Positions 1 through 8,342 of a DNA stretch of 64,000 nucleotides are shown piece after piece. The stretch is from Guptibacillus hwajinpoensis. Its GTDB lineage: Bacteria; Bacillota; Bacilli; Bacillales; Guptibacillaceae. The notes below the pieces were generated by a model. It worked only from the letters and a program-made list of their open reading frames with translations, did not search any database and was not told where the DNA came from. The stretch covers positions 52,279 through 116,278 of the forward strand of contig NZ_JAIVAE010000013.1 of NCBI RefSeq assembly GCF_020171785.1, in the 5' to 3' direction. Within the stretch, counting starts at the first letter, position 1. Every line of letters starts with the position of its first letter. The translations under genes were made by a program, and so were the position numbers.

Positions 1-81
1 CATTGTCGGATAATCAATCTCAAATCGCTCAAATATCACTCGAAACAAATCTAGTATTTTTAACGTAGTAAAATTCTTCAT
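1..81 (-). CDS. ABC transporter permease, N-terminal fragment
   Basis: A reading frame opens at an ATG on the minus strand and runs off the window edge after 27 codons (MKNFTTLKILDLFRVIFERF...). The ATG overlaps the TGA of the ABC ATPase upstream by four bases (ATGA), the usual sign of translational coupling. An ATPase of this class normally pairs with a membrane permease encoded next to it, so this is inferred to be that permease. No membrane segment is visible in the 27 residues, so the call rests on context alone. Confidence 0.5.
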   Translation of the reverse strand, partial: MKNFTTLKILDLFRVIFERFEIDYPTM

Positions 82-872
82 CTATGATCACGCTGAACGA
101 TCTGCACAAAATCCTCTGCAAGATTTTGGTGCTCATTAAATCCTGTCAACTGATTGAAAATTTCCTCTAAAGACCCTTCTTTGTTTTTCTGACGAAGCTG
201 TTCAAAGCTTCCATCCGCTACGATTTTGCCATCGTTTAAGAGAAGGATGCGACTGCTGATTTTTTGAACAACCTCCATAATGTGAGAAGAATAAAAAATC
301 GTTTTCCCCTGTGATGAAAGTTGTGCAAGAATTTCCTTAAACACCATGACACTGTTCGCATCTAGCCCATTAATTGGTTCATCTAGGAACAGAATATCAG
401 GATCATGCAGCAAGCTCGAAATCAATAAAACCTTCTGTTTCATTCCTTTTGAGTAAGAAGAAATGCGCGAATCATAAACATCTTCAAGGTTAAATACACC
501 CATAAGTAATCGCGCTTTGTAATCGGCTGAATCCGCGGTTAAGCCATAAAGCTCTCCTGTAAACGTTAAATATTCTCTCGCAGTTAAATTATCATAAAGG
601 TCCGCAGATTCTGGTACGTACCCTATTCTTTTCTTGTATGCTACCCCACTTTCCTTAATGTTCTGGCCAAAAATTTCTACTTCTCCCGAATATGACGCTT
701 CTAGTCCAAGCATGATTTTAACCGTCGTGCTTTTTCCCGCTCCATTCGGACCTATGTAACCAATGATTTGCCCCTCATATACGTCAAGATCAATATCATC
801 GAGAACAAGTTTCTCACCATACCATTTTGTTAATCCTTTTAAAGAAAGTATCTTGCCCGGTCCGTGGTCCAT
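78..872 (-). CDS. ABC transporter ATP-binding protein (ABC-2/DrrA-like exporter)
   Basis: A 264-residue ATPase subunit. Walker A (GPNGAGKST) lies near residues 42-50, followed by the signature SYSKGMKQK, Walker B (ILFLDEP) and the switch His in YSSHIMEV. The family powers ABC-2-type export or membrane-stress transporters at the inner face of the membrane. The ribosome-binding site GGAGGGG sits about 6 bases before the ATG. It is the first gene of a two-gene or longer unit that continues past the window edge into the probable permease. The substrate cannot be told from sequence. Confidence 0.9.
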   Translation of the reverse strand: MDHGPGKILSLKGLTKWYGEKLVLDDIDLDVYEGQIIGYIGPNGAGKSTTVKIMLGLEASYSGEVEIFGQNIKESGVAYKKRIGYVPESADLYDNLTAREYLTFTGELYGLTADSADYKARLLMGVFNLEDVYDSRISSYSKGMKQKVLLISSLLHDPDILFLDEPINGLDANSVMVFKEILAQLSSQGKTIFYSSHIMEVVQKISSRILLLNDGKIVADGSFEQLRQKNKEGSLEEIFNQLTGFNEHQNLAEDFVQIVQRDHR

Positions 873-985
873 GAAATCCCCTCCGTGTGTAAGCTTCTAC
901 TTCTTTCTACGAAACTTACAAAAAAAGGTTTCACTCTAAATAGGAGCTTCAAAGAAAAGACGATGCTCCCTCGCCTAACCTCTTC

Positions 986-2497
986 TTATTGGTTCTCTTT
1001 ACCTAATAACGAATTTGCCTTCTCTGTCAGCGCATAGCCTTTTGAAAGCTTTTCGAGCATGCCATCCTTCTCAATCGATTTGATTGCTTTCACAACGTGT
1101 TTTTCTTCCCAGTCGTTCAGCAAACCATAGTTTTCATCCTCATGCAATCCTTGCATTCGCAGGGCATTTGTTGTTTGTCCAGTTAATACTTTCGACATCA
1201 CATGTAGCGGCTGATTCTCATGCATCGAAATGAACTGAAGTACACCTTTTAGTTCCCCGAAAGTGAGCACATTTCCCTTTATCGTTACATACTTCTCCTC
1301 ATTTCTTGGACTGTGCGTACTTAGCAAGATTAGGTTGTCTAAATAAGCACGTACACGCGTAAACTCCGTTTCATTCACAATAGGCAAAATCACTCTCGGT
1401 TTAAAAGGTTCAATGGTATCCGTAGAGATTTTTGAAAGCCATAGTAGCGGAGAACCTTCTCTCTTTTCAGGGAGACTTACCTTTCTTAACTGCTCATATA
1501 AAGTCACTGTATTCGGCGACTCGTCTATTTCTAATCTACTTTTGAGGTCCAGCACATCGTTATAAAGGTCTACAACTGGTTCAAACGACGAGAGTGCTTT
1601 TGCTACCTCATCAATCTTTTCAACTAAGCGAGGTGTTTTTTCTACCATTTCATTAAATTGACGTTCAATTGTGGCAATACGTTTCTGCGCACGTTCCATA
1701 TTGATCTCTTCTCTTAGACGCACCCGCTCTTCCGATACGTTATAATAAACCGAAAATCTGCACGAATCACAACAATATTCAATCTCCGAGCTCGCAGCGT
1801 GAAAAATCATTTGTTTTTCATGTGAGCAAATGCTATCGCCCCTCCATAACCACGCATCAGGAATTTCCCGATACGGTCGCATGACAATCTCTACACGGTG
1901 TCGCCAAAAAGAAAGGTCTTCAGGAGAGTTTAACAAAGAAATGAACGGAGAATGATTGATTTTTTCTACTGCTTGAACAACTTCTTCCTTTTCTTTTGCG
2001 AGTTGAATAAAAGGATGGCGTTGAAAACCATCAACAATTCGTTTTTCCCAATCATGTCGAGTCTGTTTGGCGACATCAGCACAAAACAAATAATCGCGAA
2101 GCACCTGATCGAGATGATGATCAAGCTCTTCCGTTGAAAGATTTATGTATGATTCACGATAGGTGGAAGAGCTATGAATTGGTATACCGTGCATCGGCGA
2201 GAAAGATTGCCAGATTAATTGCTCAGGTTTAATCAAATGTGGGTATATTTCATCTTCTTTATTTAAAGGAATCGGTAATACAGCCTCGGTATCTTGTTTG
2301 AGAAATGTCTGCAATTTCTTGCGTTCTTCCCTAGTAAAAGCATCCATTTTTCGTTTCACATGATCATGAAGGCGATGTAGCAATCCTTTTTGTACTTTTT
2401 GTCCCACTGATCGAATTCGTTTGTTCTTCTTTCCCATTGGCACAAAAGCAAACATTGGATAAGCGTCAAAATGGTACGTATGTTGTTCCAAAGACAT
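986..2497 (-). CDS. RQC-minor-type DNA-binding protein
   Basis: A 503-residue protein of unknown role. The C-terminal ~75 residues (LTGQTTNALRMQGLHEDENY ... GYALTEKA) look like the small winged-helix RQC-minor domain related to the RecQ C-terminal DNA-binding domain: a short Gly-rich entry, then an LLNDWEEKHVVKAI helix and a final beta-wing. The middle holds a possible zinc site (C-x-H ... C-C-x2-C, around DSICSH and YCCDSC) followed by a helical, coiled-coil-like stretch (EERVRLREEINMERAQKRIA). No helicase motifs are present. It starts at ATG with a GAAGG about 9 bases upstream and faces away from the PLD-like gene. NCBI uses the name RQC-minor-1 family for similar Bacillaceae proteins; the match here is by recall and by eye. 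Confidence 0.6.
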   Translation of the reverse strand: MSLEQHTYHFDAYPMFAFVPMGKKNKRIRSVGQKVQKGLLHRLHDHVKRKMDAFTREERKKLQTFLKQDTEAVLPIPLNKEDEIYPHLIKPEQLIWQSFSPMHGIPIHSSSTYRESYINLSTEELDHHLDQVLRDYLFCADVAKQTRHDWEKRIVDGFQRHPFIQLAKEKEEVVQAVEKINHSPFISLLNSPEDLSFWRHRVEIVMRPYREIPDAWLWRGDSICSHEKQMIFHAASSEIEYCCDSCRFSVYYNVSEERVRLREEINMERAQKRIATIERQFNEMVEKTPRLVEKIDEVAKALSSFEPVVDLYNDVLDLKSRLEIDESPNTVTLYEQLRKVSLPEKREGSPLLWLSKISTDTIEPFKPRVILPIVNETEFTRVRAYLDNLILLSTHSPRNEEKYVTIKGNVLTFGELKGVLQFISMHENQPLHVMSKVLTGQTTNALRMQGLHEDENYGLLNDWEEKHVVKAIKSIEKDGMLEKLSKGYALTEKANSLLGKENQ

Positions 2498-2661
2498 GAT
2501 GCAAAACCTTCTTTCTACCTTCCAGTTGATTATCCATCAGTATAAGCCTAAGCTCACATTTCAAACAACCATTCGACATCTAAAAAACACATTCAGAATG
2601 GGGATACTTTTGTACGACATAGGGTATATAAAAAGAAAATCGAAGTTAGGGAGCAAGTCCT

Positions 2662-4110
2662 ATGAAGAAACGGTCATGGTACAGAAGAAAGCGTTGGATT
2701 TTATTCAGTATTGTTATTCTCATTTACGTCTCCGTTATTACATATCATCGTTGTAAGCCTTTACCAGAAGGAATTTCTTATGCAAGCGAGGTTCATGAAT
2801 TAAGCAGTGATGAAATCGAATTCCTGTATGATTTAACGTACGATAAAAATGACAAAGAAGTGTATGACCATAGTATCTTTGACGAAGTCAACAAAACGAT
2901 TAAAGAAGCGGATGAATTTCTCATTTTAGACCTCTTCTTATTTAATGGATATACAGATGGAAAACGTGATTATCCGAAAATTAGCGAAGAATTGTCAAAA
3001 GCTGTTGTTGAAACGATGGAAAAGAAACCTGACCTAAATGTGATTCTAATAAGTGATGAAGTGAATACAACGTACGGATCTCATGAAGCAAAACAAATCA
3101 AGAAAATTGAAGAAATGGGGGCGGAAGTCATTTTTACAGATTTAGAACGACTTCGCGACCCTAGTTTGTTTTATTCAGGGGTATGGAGAATGGCGTTTTC
3201 CTGGTTCGGACAAGATGGAAAAGGATGGCTTCCAAATCCAATGGCTCCTTCTGCACCGAAAGTGACGGCACGGTCCTACCTGGAACTCTTAAATGTAAAA
3301 GCTAATCATAGAAAAACGGTTATCACAGAAGATGCAGGAATGATCATGTCTGCCAATCCACATGATGCGAGTGGTTTTCATTCAAATATCGCTTTCAAGG
3401 TGAAAGGTACAATTTTAAATGAGCTCATCAAATCAGAGAAGGCTGTTGCCGCGTACTCTGGAGGGAATGTGTCAAAATTCCCGGACAAATCGATCTCTGA
3501 TACAAAAGTTACCGACGATGTGAAAGCGCAAATCGTAACCGAGAGTAAAATTCAAGATAGCGTTGTAACCGCGATTGATGATGCAAAGGAAGACGACCTT
3601 ATTTATATTGGCATGTTCTACCTTGCTGATCGAGATATTATTGATGCTATCGTTGATGCGACGGAACGATCAGTTGACGTAAGGCTGATACTCGATCCTA
3701 ACCAAAATGCCTTCGGACAACAAAAAATGGGGTTGCCTAATTTACCTATTACTGCGGAGCTGACGAAACAGGGAAATAAGCACCTCTCAATCCGCTGGTA
3801 CGATACGAACAAAGAACAGTTTCATACAAAACTCCTTTATGTAAAAGGAAAGGAACAAAGTACGATTGTCGGTGGATCAGGTAACTATACCTCTCGAAAC
3901 ATGGACGATTATAACATGGAAACTAATATCCATTTAAAGGCTTCAAACAACCAGAAAGTGATGGAAGACGTTGATCGCTATTTTGAAAGAATGTGGACGA
4001 ACGAAGATGGTACGTATACAGTCGATTACGAAAAATATCAGAATTCCCTGTCTTCTTATAAGTATATCATGTACATCTTACAGAAATTATTCCAGGTAAC
4101 AACCTATTAA
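2662..4110 (+). CDS. phospholipase D-like membrane-anchored protein
   Basis: A 482-residue protein with a basic N-terminus and one membrane segment (about residues 12-28), then two PLD repeats, as in cardiolipin synthases and related phosphatidyl-transfer enzymes. The first repeat has H216-x-K218 followed by SANPHD; the second has H388-x-K390 followed by GGSGNYTSRN. The aspartate expected five residues after each Lys is Glu in the first repeat and Lys in the second, so both HKD motifs are divergent. The length fits the cardiolipin synthase family, but the usual two N-terminal membrane helices are reduced to one. AGGGA lies about 8 bases before the ATG. It is a single gene ending in a strong terminator. 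Activity is likely phospholipid or phosphodiester chemistry; the substrate is unknown. Confidence 0.75.
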   Translation: MKKRSWYRRKRWILFSIVILIYVSVITYHRCKPLPEGISYASEVHELSSDEIEFLYDLTYDKNDKEVYDHSIFDEVNKTIKEADEFLILDLFLFNGYTDGKRDYPKISEELSKAVVETMEKKPDLNVILISDEVNTTYGSHEAKQIKKIEEMGAEVIFTDLERLRDPSLFYSGVWRMAFSWFGQDGKGWLPNPMAPSAPKVTARSYLELLNVKANHRKTVITEDAGMIMSANPHDASGFHSNIAFKVKGTILNELIKSEKAVAAYSGGNVSKFPDKSISDTKVTDDVKAQIVTESKIQDSVVTAIDDAKEDDLIYIGMFYLADRDIIDAIVDATERSVDVRLILDPNQNAFGQQKMGLPNLPITAELTKQGNKHLSIRWYDTNKEQFHTKLLYVKGKEQSTIVGGSGNYTSRNMDDYNMETNIHLKASNNQKVMEDVDRYFERMWTNEDGTYTVDYEKYQNSLSSYKYIMYILQKLFQVTTY

Positions 4111-4120
4111 ACCTAACTAA

Positions 4121-4146
4121 AAAAACCCCGATCCCGGGGTTTTTCT
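4121..4146. terminator. bidirectional rho-independent terminator
   Basis: An AAAAACCCCG-AT-CGGGGTTTTT type hairpin directly after the PLD-like gene, with A and T runs on either side. It can also end the 29-codon gene read from the opposite strand. Confidence 0.85.
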
Positions 4147-4236
4147 TTACCTAGTTCTTCGTTTATTTCGCATTTTTTTCACAATCGGATAAATAATCGG
4201 ACCGTATTTCATCGCTTTTTTAATCAGGTTTCTCAT
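4147..4236 (-). CDS. 29-residue basic small protein
   Basis: A short frame, MRNLIKKAMKYGPIIYPIVK then KMRNKRRTR, with an excellent ribosome-binding site (GAGGAGGGT) about 8 bases before the ATG. It ends beside a bidirectional terminator. The peptide has a hydrophobic core YGPIIYPIV flanked by Lys/Arg-rich ends, so it could be membrane-associated or nucleic-acid-binding. It is too short for standard gene callers. I do not recognise a characterised relative and make no functional claim; the strong ribosome-binding site is the main support. Confidence 0.55.
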   Translation of the reverse strand: MRNLIKKAMKYGPIIYPIVKKMRNKRRTR

Positions 4237-4368
4237 AAAAAGATACCCTCCTCTGTTACTTAGGACTATTCCCGTTTTCGTATGACATAAACGAAAAAAA
4301 TTAAAGGGATTTCATGTTATGTAGTAGAAATAGCAACTAAGCTTAAAACTAGGAGGAAAATCCCTTTT

Positions 4369-4737
4369 ATGATCAAACAAGTGAGCCAGATTGCGATTCC
4401 CGTGAAAAAAATGGAACGAGCTGTTCAGTTTTACAAGGAAATGCTGGAGCTACAGTTATTATTTGAAACTGATCACATGGCCTTTTTTGATTGTAATGGA
4501 CTGCGTCTTCTTCTTAGCCTTCCGGATAAAGAAAAATTTGCTCACGCTAGCTCTATTGTTTATTTTGAAGTGAGGAACATCGAAAAAAGTTATGAGCGAT
4601 TTAAAAAAGATGGCGTGCTGTTTAGTAGTAAGCCTCATTTAGTTGCAAAAATGGATGATACTGAAACCTGGATGGCTTTTTTCGAGGATAGTGAGCAAAA
4701 TACGCATGCCATTATGAGTGAGATTTCTACGAAGTAA
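4369..4737 (+). CDS. VOC-superfamily (glyoxalase/dioxygenase fold) protein
   Basis: A 122-residue single-domain protein with the paired beta-alpha-beta-beta-beta pattern of the vicinal oxygen chelate fold: ISQIAIPVKKMERAVQFYKE at the N-terminus and WMAFFEDSEQNTHAI at the C-terminus. The first strand (QIAIPV) lacks the metal-binding His of true glyoxalase I, while a Glu near the end (FFEDSEQN) is retained, so lactoylglutathione lyase activity is not supported. AGGAGGAAAA lies about 8 bases upstream of ATG. The stop codon is inside the left arm of the terminator. Substrate unknown. Confidence 0.8.
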   Translation: MIKQVSQIAIPVKKMERAVQFYKEMLELQLLFETDHMAFFDCNGLRLLLSLPDKEKFAHASSIVYFEVRNIEKSYERFKKDGVLFSSKPHLVAKMDDTETWMAFFEDSEQNTHAIMSEISTK

Positions 4738-4768
4738 AGAAAGGATGCCAGGTGGCATCCTTTCTTTA
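4735..4768. terminator. bidirectional terminator with 15-bp perfect arms
   Basis: A perfect inverted repeat (TAAAGAAAGGATGCC / GGCATCCTTTCTTTA) with an AGGT loop between convergent genes. The left arm includes the TAA of the VOC gene. Confidence 0.85.
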
Positions 4769-4774
4769 CTGTCA

Positions 4775-5005
4775 TTAATCTTCGTCTTTTACATCAGGAT
4801 CTTCTGGAATTGGCTCATTCGCTTCCTCTTCTAACCTTAGCTTCATTTTTTCAAGCTGTTCAAAGTGAGTATTAAACTGCTCTTTATATAACAAATGCTG
4901 CTCACCATCAAAAATGGTACGAACGCGGTTTTCACGAATGAGCGTTTCAATATAAGATTCAGGGAGAGATAAATATTCTGCGGTCTCTTTAATCGTGAGG
5001 TACAT
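4775..5005 (-). CDS. excisionase-family helix-turn-helix protein
   Basis: A 76-residue protein. Residues 1-45 (MYLTIKETAEYLSLPESYIE ... NRVRTIFDGEQHLLYKE) follow the excisionase/MerR-like winged helix pattern: T-x-E-A-A-E-Y-L then a recognition turn and a short wing. The tail is a charged helix followed by an acidic EPIPEDPDVKDED end. GGAGG is 7 bases before the ATG. It is divergent from the DUF4097 gene, with about 120 bp between, so it could control that gene. No integrase or prophage gene is nearby; DNA target unknown. Confidence 0.75.
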   Translation of the reverse strand: MYLTIKETAEYLSLPESYIETLIRENRVRTIFDGEQHLLYKEQFNTHFEQLEKMKLRLEEEANEPIPEDPDVKDED

Positions 5006-5126
5006 ACCGTGGCCTCCAATGTCATTATTTACGTCTTAAGTCTTAGTTCATTTACTGCTCTAGTTTCTACTTTAATGATCTCAACTACTATAAGATTACC
5101 ATAGAGCATATACGGGAGGGAACGAC

Positions 5127-5978
5127 ATGAAAAGTGGATTTTATGTCATTGTTGGTTTGCTAGCTGTTGGCGCCGTACTATTAATTCTATATGAAAACAC
5201 CTCACTTTTTGTAGGAGGAAGCGATGAGAATAGCATCAAAGTGACGGAGAGAACGGAGGAAATTAACATAATCACACACAGTAGTGATATGAAAATCGTT
5301 CCTGAAGCTCGAAATGATGTAAAAGCAGCATTGAACGGGAACGGAGAATTATCTTTACGTAAACAAGGGGATACGATTGAAGTAGAAGTGAAGCAGAAAT
5401 GGTATCAATTTTTCAATTTTAATGGAGAATCAGATGTCAGTGTCTACTTACCCGCAGACTTTAATCAAAACCTTAAGCTTGAAGTGGGTTCAGGAAATGT
5501 TGAATTAAAAGGAGCTAGTTCTCTCGTTTTAAATGAGGTCGATATTGAGATGAGCTCTGGAGATGTTGAACTTTCTAACTTGCAAACGAAAAGCTTTAAA
5601 CATGATGGATCATCAGGACGACTGATCATTGATCAGCTCTCAACTGAAAATGGAAGCTTTGATATTAGTTCTGGTGACGTGATCCTAACGAAATATTCGG
5701 GACCACTAAAAGGAGAAATGTCATCGGGTGAAATGAAGGTTCAAATGGAACAGTTATCTGGAGATGTATCGTTTGATTTAAGTTCAGGCGATGTAGAACT
5801 AGACCTTCCCGATGATGCTAATTTCACACTCGCTACAGAAGCAAGCAGTGGTGATATCTCTACAACTTTCACGTTAAAAGATCAAACGATAACGAACAAT
5901 CAAATTTTTGGTGTCCATGGTAGCGGAGAACACCAGGTAAAGGTTTCGCTTTCAAGCGGAAACGCTCGCGTGTATTAA
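5127..5978 (+). CDS. DUF4097-family beta-helix cell-envelope protein (LiaG-like)
   Basis: A 283-residue protein with an N-terminal membrane anchor (about residues 4-22) and an extracytoplasmic region of repeated short strands, each carrying an SSGDV/SGEM turn (for example VEIEMSSGDVELSN, FDISSGDVILTK, FDLSSGDVELDL). This is the DUF4097 beta-strand repeat seen in LiaG and related bacitracin- or envelope-stress proteins. GGAGGG is about 8 bases before the ATG. It stands alone between the divergent HTH gene and a shared terminator. An envelope role is inferred from family and topology. Confidence 0.8.
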   Translation: MKSGFYVIVGLLAVGAVLLILYENTSLFVGGSDENSIKVTERTEEINIITHSSDMKIVPEARNDVKAALNGNGELSLRKQGDTIEVEVKQKWYQFFNFNGESDVSVYLPADFNQNLKLEVGSGNVELKGASSLVLNEVDIEMSSGDVELSNLQTKSFKHDGSSGRLIIDQLSTENGSFDISSGDVILTKYSGPLKGEMSSGEMKVQMEQLSGDVSFDLSSGDVELDLPDDANFTLATEASSGDISTTFTLKDQTITNNQIFGVHGSGEHQVKVSLSSGNARVY

Positions 5979-6076
5979 ATCGAAAAGGATAGTTTGACTA
6001 ACGAAACCTCTTCCATTATTGCCGGGGGAATGATTGGCAGAAGAATGCGGGAAACCAAGTAATACGGCTCACACTC

Positions 6077-6105
6077 AAAAAGCTCTCCACGACGGAGAGC
6101 TTTTT
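6077..6105. terminator. bidirectional terminator
   Basis: AAAAAGCTCTCC / GGAGAGCTTTTT hairpin separating the DUF4097 gene from the convergent SIS-domain gene. Confidence 0.85.
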
Positions 6106-6107
6106 AA

Positions 6108-6857
6108 CTAGGAATGAGGTTTATTTTCAAGTAGAGGTATACGTGATTTATATTTCTTAATTAATGTTTGATTCCACTCATCTGATCCATCTACATTCCC
6201 ACTTTTAAATACAGGAGGATGAATTCCTCGTTCAATTAACTGCTGAATGGCTTCTACTGTAATGCCGTTCATAACGGCCATCCCGAGTATTGTTGAAGTC
6301 GAACCAAATGAGATTTGATTCTTCTCATTATGCATCGTCGCATCGCCTGATGGAACTTGATGATCAATCACCAGATCAACCACTTCATACAAATACTTTC
6401 CTGAATGATGCCTGGAAGTTTGCCCAATTGAAGCTTTTCGCGAAGTCACTCCAATTACATATGCTCCTCTTTCTTTGCTAAGAAGAGCTACATCGATTGG
6501 AACTGGATTACGCCCTGACGTCGATACAACAATAACGACGTCTCCTCGTTGGATATCTTGATGAGCCATAAACTCTTTGGCCAGGTCATTGGTTCTTTCT
6601 AACGCAGAAGAACGCAACCCACCCCTATGAAGCATTAGGTCTTCAATTAAAATGGGACGAATTGGAGCAAGTCCTCCTGCACGATAGAAAACTTCTTCTG
6701 CCATCATATGCGAGTGACCACAGCCAAAAACATGGACGATTTGTCCGTTTTCTATACTCGTTGCGACAGCAGAACTAGCTCGCTTTATGGCGCTTACTTC
6801 TTGTTCTTCAATGACTTGAAGTGCTTGATTAATGTGATTGAAGTATTCGCTAAACAA
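6108..6857 (-). CDS. SIS-domain sugar-phosphate-binding protein (UPF0309 family)
   Basis: A 249-residue SIS-fold protein. FGCGHSHMMAEEVFYRAGG is the first phosphosugar-binding loop and VVSTSGRNPVPIDVAL the second (Ser-x-Ser type). This subfamily (UPF0309) is known only as a sugar-isomerase-fold group. It is the last gene of nagA-nagB-nagR-SIS, 13 bp after nagR, so it probably acts on an amino-sugar phosphate in the cytoplasm, either as an isomerase/etherase or a sensor. A ribosome-binding site AAAGGAGGATG lies just before ATG. The exact reaction is not established from sequence. Confidence 0.8.
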   Translation of the reverse strand: MFSEYFNHINQALQVIEEQEVSAIKRASSAVATSIENGQIVHVFGCGHSHMMAEEVFYRAGGLAPIRPILIEDLMLHRGGLRSSALERTNDLAKEFMAHQDIQRGDVVIVVSTSGRNPVPIDVALLSKERGAYVIGVTSRKASIGQTSRHHSGKYLYEVVDLVIDHQVPSGDATMHNEKNQISFGSTSTILGMAVMNGITVEAIQQLIERGIHPPVFKSGNVDGSDEWNQTLIKKYKSRIPLLENKPHS

Positions 6858-6870
6858 GCGGCATCCTCCT

Positions 6871-7593
6871 TTAACGTTTCAGTGTAATCATAAATTTATA
6901 ACGATCTGCTCGATACGAAGACTTTACAACTTCTAGTGGTGTTTCGTCAGCAAGTTTCGTATTCCGCTGAATGAGCAGGATCGGTGCACCCTTTTGAATA
7001 TTGAGGTACTCGGCCTCTTGCTGTGTCGCTACAGACGACTCAAGCACCTGGGTAGCCTCATCGATCTTGATCGCGAGCTGATTTTCAATGTGATGATACA
7101 AAGAATGTTGAACAGTTTCTTCTGTTAGTCCTTTGACGAGGTTCGCTGAGATGTACGTCTTCTCGAGAGCCATCGGAATGCCATCTGCAAGTCTAATCCG
7201 TTTTATTTCGTATACCGGCGCGTGTTCTTGTATTTTTAACTGCTGCGAAATGTAGGAAGGAGCTGGTACGATTTCAAATCCAACAAGTTTACTGCTAGGC
7301 TCCATGCCTCGAGATCTCATATCTTCAGTAAAACTGGTTAACCCCATCAACTGCTGCTCAATTTTTTTCTCGGCTACAAAAGTTCCTACGCCTTTTTGGC
7401 GATAAAGGTACCCGCCGTTCACAAGCTCTGTAATCGCCTGTCTTACCGTCATACGACTAATGCTAAACCGTTCAGCATACTCTCGCTCTGAGGGCAATGA
7501 ATCACCTGGCTTTAATTCGCCACGTTCAATTAGCCCTTTTATCCACTCCACTAACTGATAATAAATCGGTAATGGGGATGTCTTATCAATCAT
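6871..7593 (-). CDS. nagR: GntR/HutC-family repressor NagR of N-acetylglucosamine genes
   Basis: A 240-residue regulator: an N-terminal winged helix-turn-helix (PLPIYYQLVEWIKGLIERGE ... SEREYAERFSISRMTVRQAI) at residues 7-70, then a UTRA effector domain from about 90 to the end. In Bacillus, NagR (YvoA) binds dre-type operators and is released by glucosamine-6-phosphate or N-acetylglucosamine-6-phosphate. Matching operator palindromes are present at 9586-9601 and 9632-9647 between nagA and nagE. It lies 14 bp after nagB and is probably autoregulated in the same operon. Confidence 0.9.
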   Translation of the reverse strand: MIDKTSPLPIYYQLVEWIKGLIERGELKPGDSLPSEREYAERFSISRMTVRQAITELVNGGYLYRQKGVGTFVAEKKIEQQLMGLTSFTEDMRSRGMEPSSKLVGFEIVPAPSYISQQLKIQEHAPVYEIKRIRLADGIPMALEKTYISANLVKGLTEETVQHSLYHHIENQLAIKIDEATQVLESSVATQQEAEYLNIQKGAPILLIQRNTKLADETPLEVVKSSYRADRYKFMITLKR

Positions 7594-7607
7594 CGAACAA
7601 ACTCCTT

Positions 7608-8342
7608 TCAGCGCACATTTACGCCAGACAACGCTTCTTTATCAGCAATTATTGTAACATGAGAATGCTTGTTTAATACCGATGCAGGAAAAGACTCGTC
7701 GACTTCACCTTCCATCAATTTTTTCATCGCATCGTTTTTCGCTTCACCTGATACAAGTAGTAAAATTTCTTTGCTTTTCATAATTGTTGCAATCCCCATC
7801 GTAATGGCCTGGTATGGCACTTCCTTTATATCATCAAAAAATCGTGCGTTGGCTTCTCTTGTTGATTGCGCCAGTTCAACAATGTGCGTCGTTGCTTGAA
7901 AGGATGTTCCCGGCTCATTAAAACCAATATGACCATTACTCCCCATGCCAAGAAGCTGAACATTGATCCCACCCGCTTCCTCAATACGCTCTTCATAAAC
8001 TTTACATTCTTCTACGAGATCAAGAGCAGTTCCGCTCGGGAGGTGAATATTTGTCGGAGGTATGTCGATTTTTTCAAATAAATTGTCGTACATAAAGGCG
8101 TGGTAACTATTTGGGTTTTCTGGCGAAAAACCTACATATTCATCAAGGTTGTATGTTGTCACCTTTTTATAGGACGTGCCGTTTTGTTCATAGTTTTTGA
8201 TTAGTCGCTTATATGTCCCAAGTGGCGTTCCTCCAGTCGCAAGGCCGAGTACAATCGCCGGGTTTGTTTGCACTTTGTCTATTAGATAATTTGCTGCAAG
8301 TTCACTCATGTGTTCGTAATCATTCGCTTGAATAATTCTCAT
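7608..8342 (-). CDS. nagB: glucosamine-6-phosphate deaminase
   Basis: A 244-residue enzyme converting glucosamine-6-phosphate to fructose-6-phosphate and ammonia. Visible motifs are the phosphate loop LGLATGGTPLGTY, the DEYVGF segment with catalytic Asp, and LGMGSNGHIGFNEPG with the catalytic His. The chosen ATG (MRIIQANDYEHM) has AAAGGAGTGAGG just upstream; a longer frame extends 10 codons into nagA but has no support. The gene overlaps the 3' end of nagA by 23 bp, indicating coupling. The length matches the short, non-allosteric Bacillus type rather than the longer E. coli enzyme. Confidence 0.95.
   Translation of the reverse strand: MRIIQANDYEHMSELAANYLIDKVQTNPAIVLGLATGGTPLGTYKRLIKNYEQNGTSYKKVTTYNLDEYVGFSPENPNSYHAFMYDNLFEKIDIPPTNIHLPSGTALDLVEECKVYEERIEEAGGINVQLLGMGSNGHIGFNEPGTSFQATTHIVELAQSTREANARFFDDIKEVPYQAITMGIATIMKSKEILLLVSGEAKNDAMKKLMEGEVDESFPASVLNKHSHVTIIADKEALSGVNVR

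Noticed and set aside
2496..2756. 86-codon plus-strand frame before the PLD-like gene
   Set aside because: It overlaps the PLD-like start in another frame, has no ribosome-binding site and no recognisable domain.
4775..5005. Prophage or integrative element, suggested by the excisionase-like protein
   Set aside because: No integrase, att repeats or phage genes around; the HTH fold is common in stand-alone regulators.
5994..6062. 22-codon frame starting TTG with a weak ribosome-binding site after the DUF4097 gene
   Set aside because: AAGGAT is only 3-5 bases from the TTG, the product is short and unremarkable, and it lies just before the terminator. Could be a decayed remnant; not enough evidence.
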